Positions 50,418 through 60,435 of a DNA stretch of 64,000 bases are shown one piece after another. The DNA comes from CBDBLK01 sp965243145 (GTDB lineage Bacteria > Bdellovibrionota > Bacteriovoracia > Bacteriovoracales > Bacteriovoracaceae): positions 434,001-498,000 of the forward strand of contig CBDEUB010000002.1 of assembly GCA_965243145.1 (NCBI GenBank). The letters are read 5' to 3'. Below the pieces are notes generated by a model. That model made no database searches and had not been told where the DNA came from. It saw only the letters and a list, made by a program, of their open reading frames with translations. The position numbers and the translations under genes were made by a program. Position 1 is the first letter of the stretch. Every line of letters begins with the position of its first letter.

Positions 50418-53400
50418 GGTCGGCCGGCCGTACCGCCCTGGCATAAAATGTGTACTGGCCAGGGTTCAAAGGCCAGGCCACCACAACATCAGCGGTTTGG
50501 CCCACAGACAGGCCCACACCGACAAATTGGGTGCAGTCAGAATCCATGTAGAGAACTGCTCCATCTCCACTGCCAATTCCAGCAATGCGGATGGTGGGAG
50601 TCGCATTGGCATCTGCCGCACTGGCCGGACTGTGCACGCTCAGGCCCGTGGGAACGCCGGGGGTTTGCTGGGGGTCGCTCTCCACTTCGTAGCTGACAGA
50701 AGCGGTTGAACAAGTGGAAAATTCTCCCTCCTGATCAATTCTTTGAGCGTAAAAAGCGTGAGTGCCCACTTCCAACGGCGGGAAAACCAAAATATCGGCC
50801 GTCTCTCCGGTGGCATCTCCTGTCCCGATGGCCTCTTCAGGCCCTCCACACTGGGCCGAAGAAAAGAGCAAGACCGTATCTCCCGCACTCACTCCCCCCA
50901 CTCGAACCACGGGAATGACATTAACTCCCGAATTGGCCACTGGATTGTGCATGGAAAGCGTGGTGGGGGCGGCGGGGCCAGAATCGAGTGCGGGATCAGA
51001 AATGGCAACATCAACTTCAAAATCTTCTAAAATCAACGAACAGGCCGACGAGACCCCATTCCGACTCGTTCTAGCGTAGAAAAAGTGCGTTCCCACAGCA
51101 AGGGAAGAAATGTCAATGTCAACCGATGTCCCCGACGAAGTGGCCGAACCCACCGCTGTCGAGCACTGGGCATCGGTAAACAGTTCCACTTGATCTCCGC
51201 TGGCGACACCATTTAACGAGATGGAAAGCGTAGCATGGCCACCCGCCGCTTGATAGTCATACCCACCGAGACTTGGTGATGGCACTGCGGTCTGGGAAAC
51301 CGCCGGGGCCTCTGGGGACTGCGGAACCTGTGCACCCGGGGCCAAGACTTCGTAGTTCACACTGGCGGTGGAACACGCCGAAGCAGCACCGCCCTCCTCC
51401 ATCTCTTGGCCAAATGGCCTGATCGCCCGGGCGTAAAAGGTATAAGCGCCCACCTGTAAAGGAGAACCCAGGCCCCTTTCTGCGGTAATGTCCACGGTTG
51501 TACCCTCAGATATGCCCTCCCCAGCAAACTGGGTGCAGTCGGCATCGGTAAAGAGAACTACCACATCGCCGCTGCTCACTCCACCAACTCTCACCGTGGG
51601 CGAGGTATCGGTTCCCGCATGAGTGGCCGGAGTTTGCAGACTCAAACTGGAGGGTGCGGAGGGTGTTCGCTGCGGGTCACTCACCACTTCGTAATCCACG
51701 CTGGCACTCGAACACGCCGAGGACTGTCCATCCTCGGTCATCCTTTTGGCATAAATCGTGTGATCTCCCAAGTTTAACGGCAGGGCAATCAAAACATCGA
51801 CCGTTACATCTTCGGCAACCTCCGCCCCAATGGCATCCCCGAAATATCCGCAATCGGCATTGGGAAAGAGCAAGACAAAATCCCCGGAACTGACTCCTTC
51901 CACCCGGACAATGGGAAAGGCGTTAATTCCCGAACTGGCCGCCGGACTTTGCATGGAAAGGGCGCTCGGTGCCCCAAGGCCAGGGCCTTCCAGTACCGTT
52001 ACCGTATAACTCACACTGGCAGTCGAACAATCGGAAACTTCCTCTTGCAAGTTGGCCCTTTTCGCATAAAAGGTGTGACTCCCTGGACTCAAGGGAAAGA
52101 GAACTTGAACCTCTGCCGTCGTCCCCTCGGCCACGCCAAAACCGACGGATTCCTCAAAACTTCCACAAGTCGCACTGGGGAAGAGCAAGACAAAATCCCC
52201 TTCGCTGACACCTTCAACCCTAATCGTCGGTGTCATATTGGTGCCCGAAGAAGTAGCAGGGTCTTGCATACTCAAAGCGGTCGGGGCGGACAATGGGGCC
52301 GCGCTTTGTTCTGGTTCTGGTTCTGGTTCTGGTTCCGGTGCGGGTTCAGTTTCCACTTCGGGTGCGGGGACGGGTTCAGGAGCGGGAACCGGCACAGGTG
52401 CACCCGGGGCCAAGACTTCATAGTTCACACTGGCAGTGGAACACGCCGAAGCGGCACCGCCCTCCTCCATCTCTTGGCCCAAGGGCCGAATCGCCCGGGC
52501 GTAAAAGGTGTACTTGCCAATTTCCAAGGGGCCTTCCAAGGCGGTTTGTGCGACAATCTCGACGGCGGTTCCCGAAGACATGCCTTCCCCGGCAAACTGG
52601 GTACAGCCGGCATCGGTAAAGAGGGCCACCACATCGCCGCTGCTCACTCCACCAACTCTCACCGTAGGCGAGGCATTGGCCCCGGCGTGAGTGGCCGGAG
52701 TCTGCATACTCAAACTGTTGGGGGCAGCGGGGGTTTTTTGCGGGTCGCTCACCACTTGGTAATCCACGCTGGCGCTCGAACATGCCGAGGCCTGTCCATC
52801 CTCGGTCATCCTTTTGGCATAAATCGTGTGTTCCCCTAAGTTTAACGGCATGCCAACCAAAACATCGACCGTCACATCTTCGGCAAATTCAACTCCAATG
52901 GCATCTCCCAAATACCCGCAACCGGCACTGGGAAAGAGCAAGACCATATCTCCGGACTCCACTCCCTCCACGCGAATCACGGGAAAGGCGTTAATGCCCG
53001 AATTGGCCGCCGGACTCCGCATGGAAAGTGCACTCGGTGCCGCAGGGCCAGAACCTTCCAGCACTGTATAATTCACACTGGCGGTCGAACAATCGGAAGA
53101 TTCTTCTTCCAAATTGATCCTCTTGGCATAAAATGTATGATCTCCAGGACTCAGGGGAAAGATAACTTGAACCTCTGCCGCCGTTCCCTCGGCCATGCCC
53201 AAACCGATGGATTCCTCGAAACCTCCACAAGTCGCCGTGGGGAAGAGCATGACAAAATCCCCTGCACTGACGCCCTCAACCCTAATCATCGGTGTCATAT
53301 TGGTGCCCGAAGAAGTAGCAGGGTCTTGCATACTCAAAGCGGTCGGGGCGGATAATGAGGCCGCACTTTGTTCTGGTTCTGGTTCTGGTTCTGGTTCCGG

Positions 53401-54780
53401 TGCAGTTTCGGGTGCAGGAATTGGCGTGCCGGCGGCCAAAACTTCATACTTGACGCTGGCACTGGAACACGCCGAGACAACCCCTCCCTCTTGAATGTTT
53501 TGCCCCAATGGCCTAACCGCCCGGGCGTAAAAAGTGTGTTCACCAATTGGCAAAGGTGACTCTACTGCGACATCAGCAGTGCTTCCCGAGGACATGCCAA
53601 GACCGGCAAACTCGCGACAATGGGAATCGGTAAAAAGAATCACCCCATCACCACTGTTGACTCCACTGGCCCTAATGGTGGGAGTTGTATCGGTGCCGGC
53701 GTGAGCTGCCGGATCGGCCATGCTCAAAGCACTGGGAACGGCCGGAGTTTGAGCGGGGTCGCTCACCACTTGGTAGTTCACACTGGCGGTGGAACATTCC
53801 GAACTTTGGCCATCATTATTGACCACTCTGGCGTAAATCGTGTAATCGCCTACATCTAAAGGGGGAAAGATCATGGCGTGAACGCTCGTACCTTCAGCAA
53901 AACCAAAACCTATGGCCTCCGTAAGATCCCCGCACTGGGCGCTGGAAAAGAGCAATACCAAATCGCCGGCACTCACTCCCTTCACCTTTACGACGGGTGC
54001 GGAATTAACCCCCGAATTGGCAGCGGGAATGTCCATGGAAAGTCCACTGGGAGCATCGGGAATACTAGAAGGTTCGGGGGTATCGGGAGTTTCAATAACC
54101 TCGGCCACTGTGGCCACCACTTCATAATCGGCCACCAGTAAGCTACAGGCGGAAAAAACTCCTCCCCGCTCCCTCTTGGCGTAAAAGGAATAAGTCCCCG
54201 GTTCGAGAGCGGGGGAAACTGCAATTTCCAGCGAAACATCCGAGGCGATGGCGGCACCTGCGGCCACGGTACAATGGGCATCAGTGTAGAGAAAAACCCC
54301 ATCACCACTGGCAAGTCCCTCGACGGCAATAGTGGGAGCGGCACTGTCTGGGCCTCCATAACCCAATAAAACGGGGGGATCGAGTTGCAACACCGTATAA
54401 GTGATAGAAGCACTGGAACACGCCGAGAGCACCCCCTGCCTGTCTATTTGCGCGAAAAAGGAATGTTGGCCAACGCTGAGAGAGCGCGCCACTTCCACGG
54501 ACACCGACTCCCCAGTGGCCACGGCAACGCCCACTTCGGTTCGGCAGTTGGCCCCCGTGTAGAGAATAACCACATCTCCCAGGCCCGTGCCGCTAACTTG
54601 AACCACTGGAGTTTGATCATGGCCCGAAGAACTGGCAGGTTCCTGCATGGAAAGAGAGTGGGGCGGCCAGGGAATCGGCGGCAATTCGGCCATTTTCGCT
54701 GGTGAGGCCAGCGCGCTTGAAAAACTTGTGAACCAAAGGACAGAAAAAAGGACAAGGCCTACTGAGGACAAAATGTTCAT
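50335..54780 (-). CDS. Large secreted Ig-like repeat protein
   Basis: A 1481-residue secreted protein with an N-terminal signal peptide and about 13 repeats of 90-100 residues. Each starts with a LSMxxPAxxSG phrase and contains TPxIRVxGVxSGDxVxLF and CxxxxGxG, then HTFYAxR, and ends in CSTASVNYEVL; two Cys per repeat. Pro/Glu linkers ((PE)n from GGTTCT hexamers near 52311 and 53373) split the array. At DNA level repeats around 51.4-53.6 kb are nearly identical, so length variation by recombination is likely. GGAGGG precedes the ATG at 54780 (an in-frame TTG lies five codons earlier). Probable adhesin or matrix protein; no sorting signal seen. Confidence 0.85.
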   Translation of the reverse strand: MNILSSVGLVLFSVLWFTSFSSALASPAKMAELPPIPWPPHSLSMQEPASSSGHDQTPVVQVSGTGLGDVVILYTGANCRTEVGVAVATGESVSVEVARSLSVGQHSFFAQIDRQGVLSACSSASITYTVLQLDPPVLLGYGGPDSAAPTIAVEGLASGDGVFLYTDAHCTVAAGAAIASDVSLEIAVSPALEPGTYSFYAKRERGGVFSACSLLVADYEVVATVAEVIETPDTPEPSSIPDAPSGLSMDIPAANSGVNSAPVVKVKGVSAGDLVLLFSSAQCGDLTEAIGFGFAEGTSVHAMIFPPLDVGDYTIYARVVNNDGQSSECSTASVNYQVVSDPAQTPAVPSALSMADPAAHAGTDTTPTIRASGVNSGDGVILFTDSHCREFAGLGMSSGSTADVAVESPLPIGEHTFYARAVRPLGQNIQEGGVVSACSSASVKYEVLAAGTPIPAPETAPEPEPEPEPEQSAASLSAPTALSMQDPATSSGTNMTPMIRVEGVSAGDFVMLFPTATCGGFEESIGLGMAEGTAAEVQVIFPLSPGDHTFYAKRINLEEESSDCSTASVNYTVLEGSGPAAPSALSMRSPAANSGINAFPVIRVEGVESGDMVLLFPSAGCGYLGDAIGVEFAEDVTVDVLVGMPLNLGEHTIYAKRMTEDGQASACSSASVDYQVVSDPQKTPAAPNSLSMQTPATHAGANASPTVRVGGVSSGDVVALFTDAGCTQFAGEGMSSGTAVEIVAQTALEGPLEIGKYTFYARAIRPLGQEMEEGGAASACSTASVNYEVLAPGAPVPVPAPEPVPAPEVETEPAPEPEPEPEPEQSAAPLSAPTALSMQDPATSSGTNMTPTIRVEGVSEGDFVLLFPSATCGSFEESVGFGVAEGTTAEVQVLFPLSPGSHTFYAKRANLQEEVSDCSTASVSYTVTVLEGPGLGAPSALSMQSPAASSGINAFPIVRVEGVSSGDFVLLFPNADCGYFGDAIGAEVAEDVTVDVLIALPLNLGDHTIYAKRMTEDGQSSACSSASVDYEVVSDPQRTPSAPSSLSLQTPATHAGTDTSPTVRVGGVSSGDVVVLFTDADCTQFAGEGISEGTTVDITAERGLGSPLQVGAYTFYARAIRPFGQEMEEGGAASACSTASVNYEVLAPGAQVPQSPEAPAVSQTAVPSPSLGGYDYQAAGGHATLSISLNGVASGDQVELFTDAQCSTAVGSATSSGTSVDIDISSLAVGTHFFYARTSRNGVSSACSLILEDFEVDVAISDPALDSGPAAPTTLSMHNPVANSGVNVIPVVRVGGVSAGDTVLLFSSAQCGGPEEAIGTGDATGETADILVFPPLEVGTHAFYAQRIDQEGEFSTCSTASVSYEVESDPQQTPGVPTGLSVHSPASAADANATPTIRIAGIGSGDGAVLYMDSDCTQFVGVGLSVGQTADVVVAWPLNPGQYTFYARAVRPADPAAIEAGGTASACSTASVDYEVLASGL

Positions 54781-54889
54781 GGTACCACCCTCCAAGTTTT
54801 GGCAGTCGTTTTAATTTCAGGCGAGTCGACTCACAAATTATAACCACAACAATACAAAATGCAAAAAAACTTTTTTCCGATGAAAAAAA

Positions 54890-55954
54890 TCAGGGAAAGT
54901 GGAGGGCGGAAACTGGATTCCCGCCGGTTTTAAAACTGACTGTGGCCCGGGCGCGCACCCGATCCAAAAAGAATATTCCCCTGGCCATGGCACTGATTTG
55001 AATATTGTACTCCCATCCCGAGCGGAGGCCCACGATAAGGTATTCAATGGAAGTGCTTTCCTCGGAAGTGGGAGGGTAGATCAGAATAAAGAAATTTTCA
55101 TCCAACATGGTTTTTAAGTTGGTTATTTGGAGGGAATACCAATCCGCCTCAGGTATCAGGGGAAAATGTATCTTGGCGCTGTATTTTCCCACTTCCAAAA
55201 CATGGGCGCGCAACCCCTTCTCCAGGGGGGGAAATGTCTTCCACTGCCATTGGTGGGAAACGGGGGCAAGGGCAAATTCCCCTTCCCGCAGAACCACAGC
55301 ACGGGCCTCTCCCGGCGGAATGATGTCCACCAGGCCCCGTTCATTGGCCACCAGTGCTCGGGCCGCCTCCATTCTAGCGTCAGTGTGAGGGGCCAAAAAA
55401 CTCATGGGGGTCAGCATAGTCACCACATTGATCACCAATTGGCCCCAGGGATTGGCCGCCACCCGCTCCGCCCAGCGCCGGTTTTTCTCAAAAGCGGCGA
55501 GACTGCGATCCTCGGGGGAATAGTCGGCCATGGCATCGGACGGCGGGGCAACCGGAGACGCCACCGGCGAAGACAAAGGCGGCAAAGATGGCCGGTGTAA
55601 ATTGGAGACAAATTGGTAGCGGGCGCTCGCCCGGGAACAGGGGGACTCTTTCCCCTTCCTCACAATCTTGGCATAAAAGAGGTAGTCGCCAGGGGACAGG
55701 GGGGAAGTGGTGATGTGAACCAAGTGGTGTCTGGCCACCGCCTCCCCAACTTGGTTTTGGCAAGCGGAATCGGTGTAGAGTATGGCCCGATCCCCTAGTG
55801 CCACACCCACCACCCGCACGGTGGGAGTCTCCAGCCCCCCCACCACACCGTTGGCCGGATTGACCACCTTCAAACTGCTCGGCGGCCTGATCCCATTTGC
55901 CTCCCCACGGAAGGCCAACACCACTAGAGCAAAAACCAGGCCACATTTCTTCAA
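54890..55954 (-). CDS. Secreted protein with one Ig-like repeat and a unique C-terminal domain
   Basis: A 354-residue exported protein: signal peptide, then a single copy of the repeat found 13 times in the neighbour (LKVVNPANGVVGG, TPTVRVVGVALGDRAILY, DYLFYAKI, PCSRASARYQFV), a Pro/Ser linker and a unique domain of about 220 residues ending near the C-terminus with VSFKTGG. The TTG at 55954 is preferred, since it follows a GGGAG site and begins a normal signal. The shared repeat suggests the two proteins act on the same surface or bind each other. Confidence 0.75.
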   Translation of the reverse strand: MKKCGLVFALVVLAFRGEANGIRPPSSLKVVNPANGVVGGLETPTVRVVGVALGDRAILYTDSACQNQVGEAVARHHLVHITTSPLSPGDYLFYAKIVRKGKESPCSRASARYQFVSNLHRPSLPPLSSPVASPVAPPSDAMADYSPEDRSLAAFEKNRRWAERVAANPWGQLVINVVTMLTPMSFLAPHTDARMEAARALVANERGLVDIIPPGEARAVVLREGEFALAPVSHQWQWKTFPPLEKGLRAHVLEVGKYSAKIHFPLIPEADWYSLQITNLKTMLDENFFILIYPPTSEESTSIEYLIVGLRSGWEYNIQISAMARGIFFLDRVRARATVSFKTGGNPVSALHFP

Positions 55955-56070
55955 AGCACACCACTCCCGTTCAAGCACTCTCTACCATTTTACGAAAAAT
56001 TTTCCCTGGCCGAAGGCAAAGGGCAATTTCGTTTAAGAAAATGTGGGGGACTACCGATCTTTGAGATACC

Positions 56071-57483
56071 ATGAAAAGGTTTAAACTTTGGACTGCTTTG
56101 CTCGGCCTCTTCTTCTCCGGCGTTTCGTCCCCCTGGGCCTTAGAAAATGCCGACGGAGAGCAACTCCAGGCAGTGTGGAAACATTTGCGTCCGGCGGAAA
56201 AGAGTTTTTTTCACGCTCAAGTGCTCACCCTCAAAGCGCAGTCTTCGGCGCGCGCCCAACACTCACCGGAGTCTCGCAAAATTCCCTCCCGAGGGCCTGC
56301 CTCGGTGAATGCCTCCTCCAATCTCTGCAACTACGCCGGCTTTCTCTCCACGGTTCCGGCGAGAACGGGTACCTGCCAGGCCCCTTGGAGTCTCAAACAG
56401 CAAGACTTGCCTCCTTTTGCATCCGACTTGTACACTACTTATCGCTCCTGCGGGAAAAAAAACACGGTTCGCTGCAACCCCATTCTCTACGGATTCCAAT
56501 CCGAACACCGGAGCAACCGCGCCTGCTCCCAAGGCCCCAGAGACAGGGGCAACCTCAATCGGGGCTGCTGCGTGTCTGTTGCCAACGAAAATAATGCTGG
56601 ACAAGTTACTCATCAGTGCAATCAAACTATCTTCGGCAATAATTCCAGCGAAGCGATCAAAAATTTTGTCAAAAGTATGGAGAGCGACCCCATGCGCTTG
56701 GCCCAATACCTGGCCACCGCCGCCACCGCTATCAAAAATTGCCCTCCCGCTTCAAGAGAGTGCCAGGCCCTCAAAGCACTGGTTAAAACCTCTGTGGAAG
56801 AACTGGACTGGCAGCAAAATTCCGCTTTGCTTTGTTCCCTGCCGAAAAATTTTTTCGACCTAGGCCTGGACATGGAGATGTTTCGAGAAACCTTTGAAGC
56901 GCTGGAAGACGAGAGGCTAGATCGCATCGTGGATCAAACCTTTAGCTGGCAGCGCACCCGTTTGGGGATTCTCAATCAAGTCATCCGCAACTACGAACGC
57001 AACCCGAGAACCTCAAGAAGCATTGAATATGCCCTAGAGAAAGCTCACCCGAGATCACAAGCATCCTGTTATCGTTATGTTAAAAACGCACTTTTAGCAG
57101 GAATACTCAATGGCCACACACGGCCTAGAGATGTATCTCCTGGTAAAACTGCTCCCACTGAACTCGCCAAGCGAGGTTTTGTAGATATTACCAAGCTCAA
57201 TCCCCCTTTCATTCCCTTAGACCCCAATTTGGCACCCCATGGTTCAGTTGTCATTTATGAAGATACAGACACCCGCAAACCGGAACGGAGAAGGTATGGG
57301 CATATTGATATAGTTCAAACTGTTAAAAATGACGAAGGCAAAATTATTGGAAGAAATTATATCAGTGATTATGTCAACGATAGGCCCATAAACGAGTTTC
57401 GATCAACAAGGAAACCCGTCGCCATTATGGTTTATGTGAGCGAGCAAGATCGAGAAAAACTCAGACCGTTTTTGGGGGAATAA
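56071..57483 (+). CDS. Secreted NlpC/P60- or CHAP-like protein
   Basis: A 470-residue exported protein. Signal peptide, a variable N-terminal region, a Cys-rich domain (NLCNYAGFLST, RCNPILYGFQSEH, GCCVSV), a helical middle, and a C-terminal domain with CYRYVKNALLAG, APHGSVVIYED and YGHIDIVQ. The Cys early and His later are the pattern of NlpC/P60 and CHAP amidases that cut peptidoglycan peptides, so a murein-remodelling or lytic role is plausible. A paralogue with the same layout lies at 59197-60435, the other side of an insertion sequence. Confidence 0.75.
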   Translation: MKRFKLWTALLGLFFSGVSSPWALENADGEQLQAVWKHLRPAEKSFFHAQVLTLKAQSSARAQHSPESRKIPSRGPASVNASSNLCNYAGFLSTVPARTGTCQAPWSLKQQDLPPFASDLYTTYRSCGKKNTVRCNPILYGFQSEHRSNRACSQGPRDRGNLNRGCCVSVANENNAGQVTHQCNQTIFGNNSSEAIKNFVKSMESDPMRLAQYLATAATAIKNCPPASRECQALKALVKTSVEELDWQQNSALLCSLPKNFFDLGLDMEMFRETFEALEDERLDRIVDQTFSWQRTRLGILNQVIRNYERNPRTSRSIEYALEKAHPRSQASCYRYVKNALLAGILNGHTRPRDVSPGKTAPTELAKRGFVDITKLNPPFIPLDPNLAPHGSVVIYEDTDTRKPERRRYGHIDIVQTVKNDEGKIIGRNYISDYVNDRPINEFRSTRKPVAIMVYVSEQDREKLRPFLGE

Positions 57484-57486
57484 GGA

Positions 57487-57891
57487 ATGTTTAAAAACAT
57501 TTTATTTTTTATTGTTCTCACAATTGGAATAAACGCAAACTCAACTTCTCTCTCACCACTCGCCAAAAGTGCTTTGATGGCCAAACTTACCAAAATTCAG
57601 AATATCTCCCTCGACAACTTCTCCAATGTTGGCGACCTCTTATACGAAGTTTCCTCCCACCTCAATGTTCAATGGGATACTGATCTTATTCGAGAGGCCG
57701 GGCGAGTGCTTAACCTTTCCATGCGTTTTAACTCAAAATCTTATGTTTTCACTACGGAACCATTTTATTTAATTTTAGCTAGCACAAAGAAAGATCAATT
57801 TCTCCAGGCAACTCTACCTCATCTCGATGAAAAAAATCAGGAAACTTTTAAAACTGATGTTAAACTGCTATTTCAAGGCCCTATACCCTAA
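57487..57891 (+). CDS. Small secreted protein, partner of the amidase-like gene
   Basis: A 134-residue protein with a signal peptide (residues 1-19), then a helical, low-Cys domain. It starts 3 bp after the amidase-like gene, so it is co-translated or tightly coupled. It could be an inhibitor or chaperone of that enzyme (inferred from position). Its stop codon lies inside the target duplication of the insertion sequence. No family recognised. Confidence 0.7.
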   Translation: MFKNILFFIVLTIGINANSTSLSPLAKSALMAKLTKIQNISLDNFSNVGDLLYEVSSHLNVQWDTDLIREAGRVLNLSMRFNSKSYVFTTEPFYLILASTKKDQFLQATLPHLDEKNQETFKTDVKLLFQGPIP

Positions 57892-57895
57892 CCGG
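57887..57895. repeat. Target-site duplication, left
   Basis: CCTAACCGG, identical to 58983-58991; 9 bp, as for IS903-group elements. Confidence 0.9.
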
Positions 57896-58982
57896 GGCCT
57901 TGTTGCATAAATCGGGATTAGAGTTGCGGAGGCCCCACAGGAAAGGAAAAATTTTGCTATCCAGTGGGAATGGCCATAGTCCGAGGCATTCCGAGACGAG
58001 TCATACAATTCAGCACCATCGTCTTTATCTCTGCTTCCGCCACCTGGGTGGCCATCTTCCTCGACAACAGCGAAGGCCCTAGCAGCTTTTTAAAGCGGAA
58101 CATCTGGGTTTCCACTAAACTCCGCCTGTGATAACCCACTCTCTTCTTCCAACTCCTCTTACTCGAACTCTCCCAAAGTTCTCTCACTATCCTATTCCTC
58201 TGTGCCAAACCTGGCGTAGGCGCTCGCGCCAGCGAAGTTCCCCCTCGCAAATCAATAATCGCCTTCCCTCCTTTGGCATCTATCGACTCAAAACATTCCC
58301 TATACATATACGCCGCATCCGCAAACGCTTCTTTAATTTGGGGAATATCTTTAATCAAACTCGGAAGCGTTTTTCCATCCGTTCTATTTGACTCTGTTAA
58401 TTCCATCGACACTATCTCAAACGATTGGGGATTCACTGCCAAATGCAGCTTGCGCCAAGTCCGCCTTTTCGATTTCCCATGAATCCTCATTTTCCATTCC
58501 CCTTCCCCGTACACTTTAAGGCCAGTGGAATCCACCACAACATTAATAGGCCTGCGGATATTCTTGGCCTTGGAGGGAATTTTGATACTGCTGGAGCGAC
58601 GGCAAAGCTGGGTATAGCTGGGCACAGGTAGCGCCAAACCCAACTGTTCAAAGAGTCCTTCAATCAAACCTTGAGTGGTGCGCAGGGGAAGGTTGAATCG
58701 AGCGCGGAGGGTGAGGCATAAGAGGATGCAAGTTTCGCTAAAAAAATATGGCCTCCCTTTCCGACTTTCCGTGTCAGCAAACCAGGATTGGATGGCATCC
58801 TCATTAAACCATAGGGTGATATTGCCTCGATTGATGAGGGCACGATTATATTGACTCCAATTTTGGATTTTATATGCTACCTTTGACATCGCCGGGCCTC
58901 CTTGCTTTTTTCCAAAATATAGGATGCCGGCATTTTCCTCTTATTTCAACGCTTTAACCTGCCTCATTTACGCAACAAGGCC
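57896..58982 (-). mobile_element. IS5 family (IS903 group) insertion sequence
   Basis: A 1087-bp element with terminal inverted repeats GGCCTTGTTGC(A/G)TAAAT (57896-57912 and 58966-58982, one mismatch), similar to the GGCTTTGTTGAATAAATC ends of IS903, one transposase gene on the minus strand and a perfect 9-bp target duplication. It appears complete and recently inserted. Confidence 0.93.
57957..58889 (-). CDS. IS5/IS903-group DDE transposase
   Basis: A 310-residue transposase. First Asp in VVVDSTGLKVYGEGEWKMR, second Asp in FADAAY, and the Y-R-E-K-like motif YHRRSLVETQMFRFKKLLG carrying the catalytic Glu; these are the standard IS903-group motifs. Full length and uninterrupted, so probably active. 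Confidence 0.95.
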   Translation of the reverse strand: MSKVAYKIQNWSQYNRALINRGNITLWFNEDAIQSWFADTESRKGRPYFFSETCILLCLTLRARFNLPLRTTQGLIEGLFEQLGLALPVPSYTQLCRRSSSIKIPSKAKNIRRPINVVVDSTGLKVYGEGEWKMRIHGKSKRRTWRKLHLAVNPQSFEIVSMELTESNRTDGKTLPSLIKDIPQIKEAFADAAYMYRECFESIDAKGGKAIIDLRGGTSLARAPTPGLAQRNRIVRELWESSSKRSWKKRVGYHRRSLVETQMFRFKKLLGPSLLSRKMATQVAEAEIKTMVLNCMTRLGMPRTMAIPTG

Positions 58983-58991
58983 CCTAACCGG
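58983..58991. repeat. Target-site duplication, right
   Basis: CCTAACCGG, matching 57887-57895. The 205 bp that follow up to the next gene show no supported feature. Confidence 0.9.
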
Positions 58992-59196
58992 CCTGGTTGC
59001 CTCATAATGAGTTGCAGTCATGTTGAGGGTTCACCTCCACGGCAATGCCAACGATTAACCGCCGATGCCAAAAAAGACTGATTTATTCGGATGATCTTAC
59101 TTCCCATAACAGTAGTTAATTCTATTTTACCTTTACTCCAGGCCCATCCCTAAGATAGCATAAAAAGTATTGGGCCTTGGATGCCCCATGGTTGTT

Positions 59197-60435
59197 ATGA
59201 AACGAATTCGATTGTTGACCATTTTGCCTAAAGTGTTGTGGTCTGGATTTTTGTTGGCCTACACTGAAAAGGCCTTGAATCTCCCTCCCAACTTGTGCAA
59301 CTATGCCGGTTACCTTTCAACTCTGGGGAAGGACGGAAAGTGCCAATCCCCCTGGCAAATTGAAGGCCCCGATCTGGGTGCTACTCTGGAAAAACTCTAT
59401 ACCCCCTACCGCACTTGTTTTGGCACCAGAACCCATATCATCCGCTGCAATCCCATCCTCTACGGTTTTCAGTCGGAACACCAAAACAATTCCCTGTGCA
59501 TTCAGGGAAAACGCGATACCGGCATCAAAGGTTACGGCTGTTGCGTTCGGGTTTCCAACCAATGGGAATCCAGTTCCACCACCAGACAGTGCAACCAAAG
59601 TATTTTTGGCGGCCATGGTGGCCAGGCCTTCAAGCGCTTTGTCGATTCCATGGTGGAAGACCCCGCGCGCCTGGCGCATTATTTGGCGGTCGCCTCCTCT
59701 TTTATTAAAACCTGCACTCCCTCTCTGGAAGAATGTTCCACTCTCAAATCCCTGGTGGCCACCTCACTGAAAAGACTGGATTTAAAACAAAATTCTATCT
59801 TGGGCCACTCCCTGGCCAAGGGCCTGCTCGACCTGGAAGTCGATATTGAAATACTCAGGGAAAATTTTGAGGCCCTCGAAGATGAAGGCCTCGAACAAAC
59901 GGTCACTCGGGCCATAACCTGGCAACAACAACGCATGGATATTCTCGAACAACTGATCGAAGAATACGAACAAAGTTCCCAAACCCAAGACCTCATCGAG
60001 CACGCCCAAAAGCAGGTGGCGGCGCGGATTGCCCGCGGCGGGGAAAAGGGATGGTGCTACCGCTATGTCAAAAGGGCACTGCTCAAAGGCGGATACCTGG
60101 ACGAATACATTTGGAGCGAACACGCCCGCGATGCCATCCACGACCTCCCCCCCTACGGATTTATTGACATCACCGATTTTGGCCTCCCCATGGATCCCTG
60201 GAAGGCCCCCCACGGCTCCATCATCGTCTACGAGGGTGGGCCATACGGGCACATTGAAATTGTGAGCGTCACCACCGACGCTTACGGACGGGAAACCAGG
60301 CGCTACATCAGCGATCTGATCAACAACCGGCCAGTCAGCGAAATCAATGCTTGGAGATACCCCACCGCCATTTTTATTGCCGTGGGAGAGACGAATCGGA
60401 AACAGCTCGAATTTCCCTTTGCTCCCGATAGTTGA
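59197..60435 (+). CDS. Secreted NlpC/P60- or CHAP-like protein, paralogue
   Basis: A 412-residue protein with the same order of domains as the gene at 56071: NLCNYAGYLST, RCNPILYGFQSEH, GCCVRVSN, a helical middle, then CYRYVKRALLKGG and APHGSIIVYEG, YGHIEIVSV. The N-terminal variable region is missing. It lacks the small partner gene. The ATG at 59197 begins a hydrophobic signal-like stretch; an in-frame TTG 27 bp upstream is less likely. Its 3' end overlaps the convergent FecR-domain gene by 62 bp. Confidence 0.75.
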   Translation: MKRIRLLTILPKVLWSGFLLAYTEKALNLPPNLCNYAGYLSTLGKDGKCQSPWQIEGPDLGATLEKLYTPYRTCFGTRTHIIRCNPILYGFQSEHQNNSLCIQGKRDTGIKGYGCCVRVSNQWESSSTTRQCNQSIFGGHGGQAFKRFVDSMVEDPARLAHYLAVASSFIKTCTPSLEECSTLKSLVATSLKRLDLKQNSILGHSLAKGLLDLEVDIEILRENFEALEDEGLEQTVTRAITWQQQRMDILEQLIEEYEQSSQTQDLIEHAQKQVAARIARGGEKGWCYRYVKRALLKGGYLDEYIWSEHARDAIHDLPPYGFIDITDFGLPMDPWKAPHGSIIVYEGGPYGHIEIVSVTTDAYGRETRRYISDLINNRPVSEINAWRYPTAIFIAVGETNRKQLEFPFAPDS

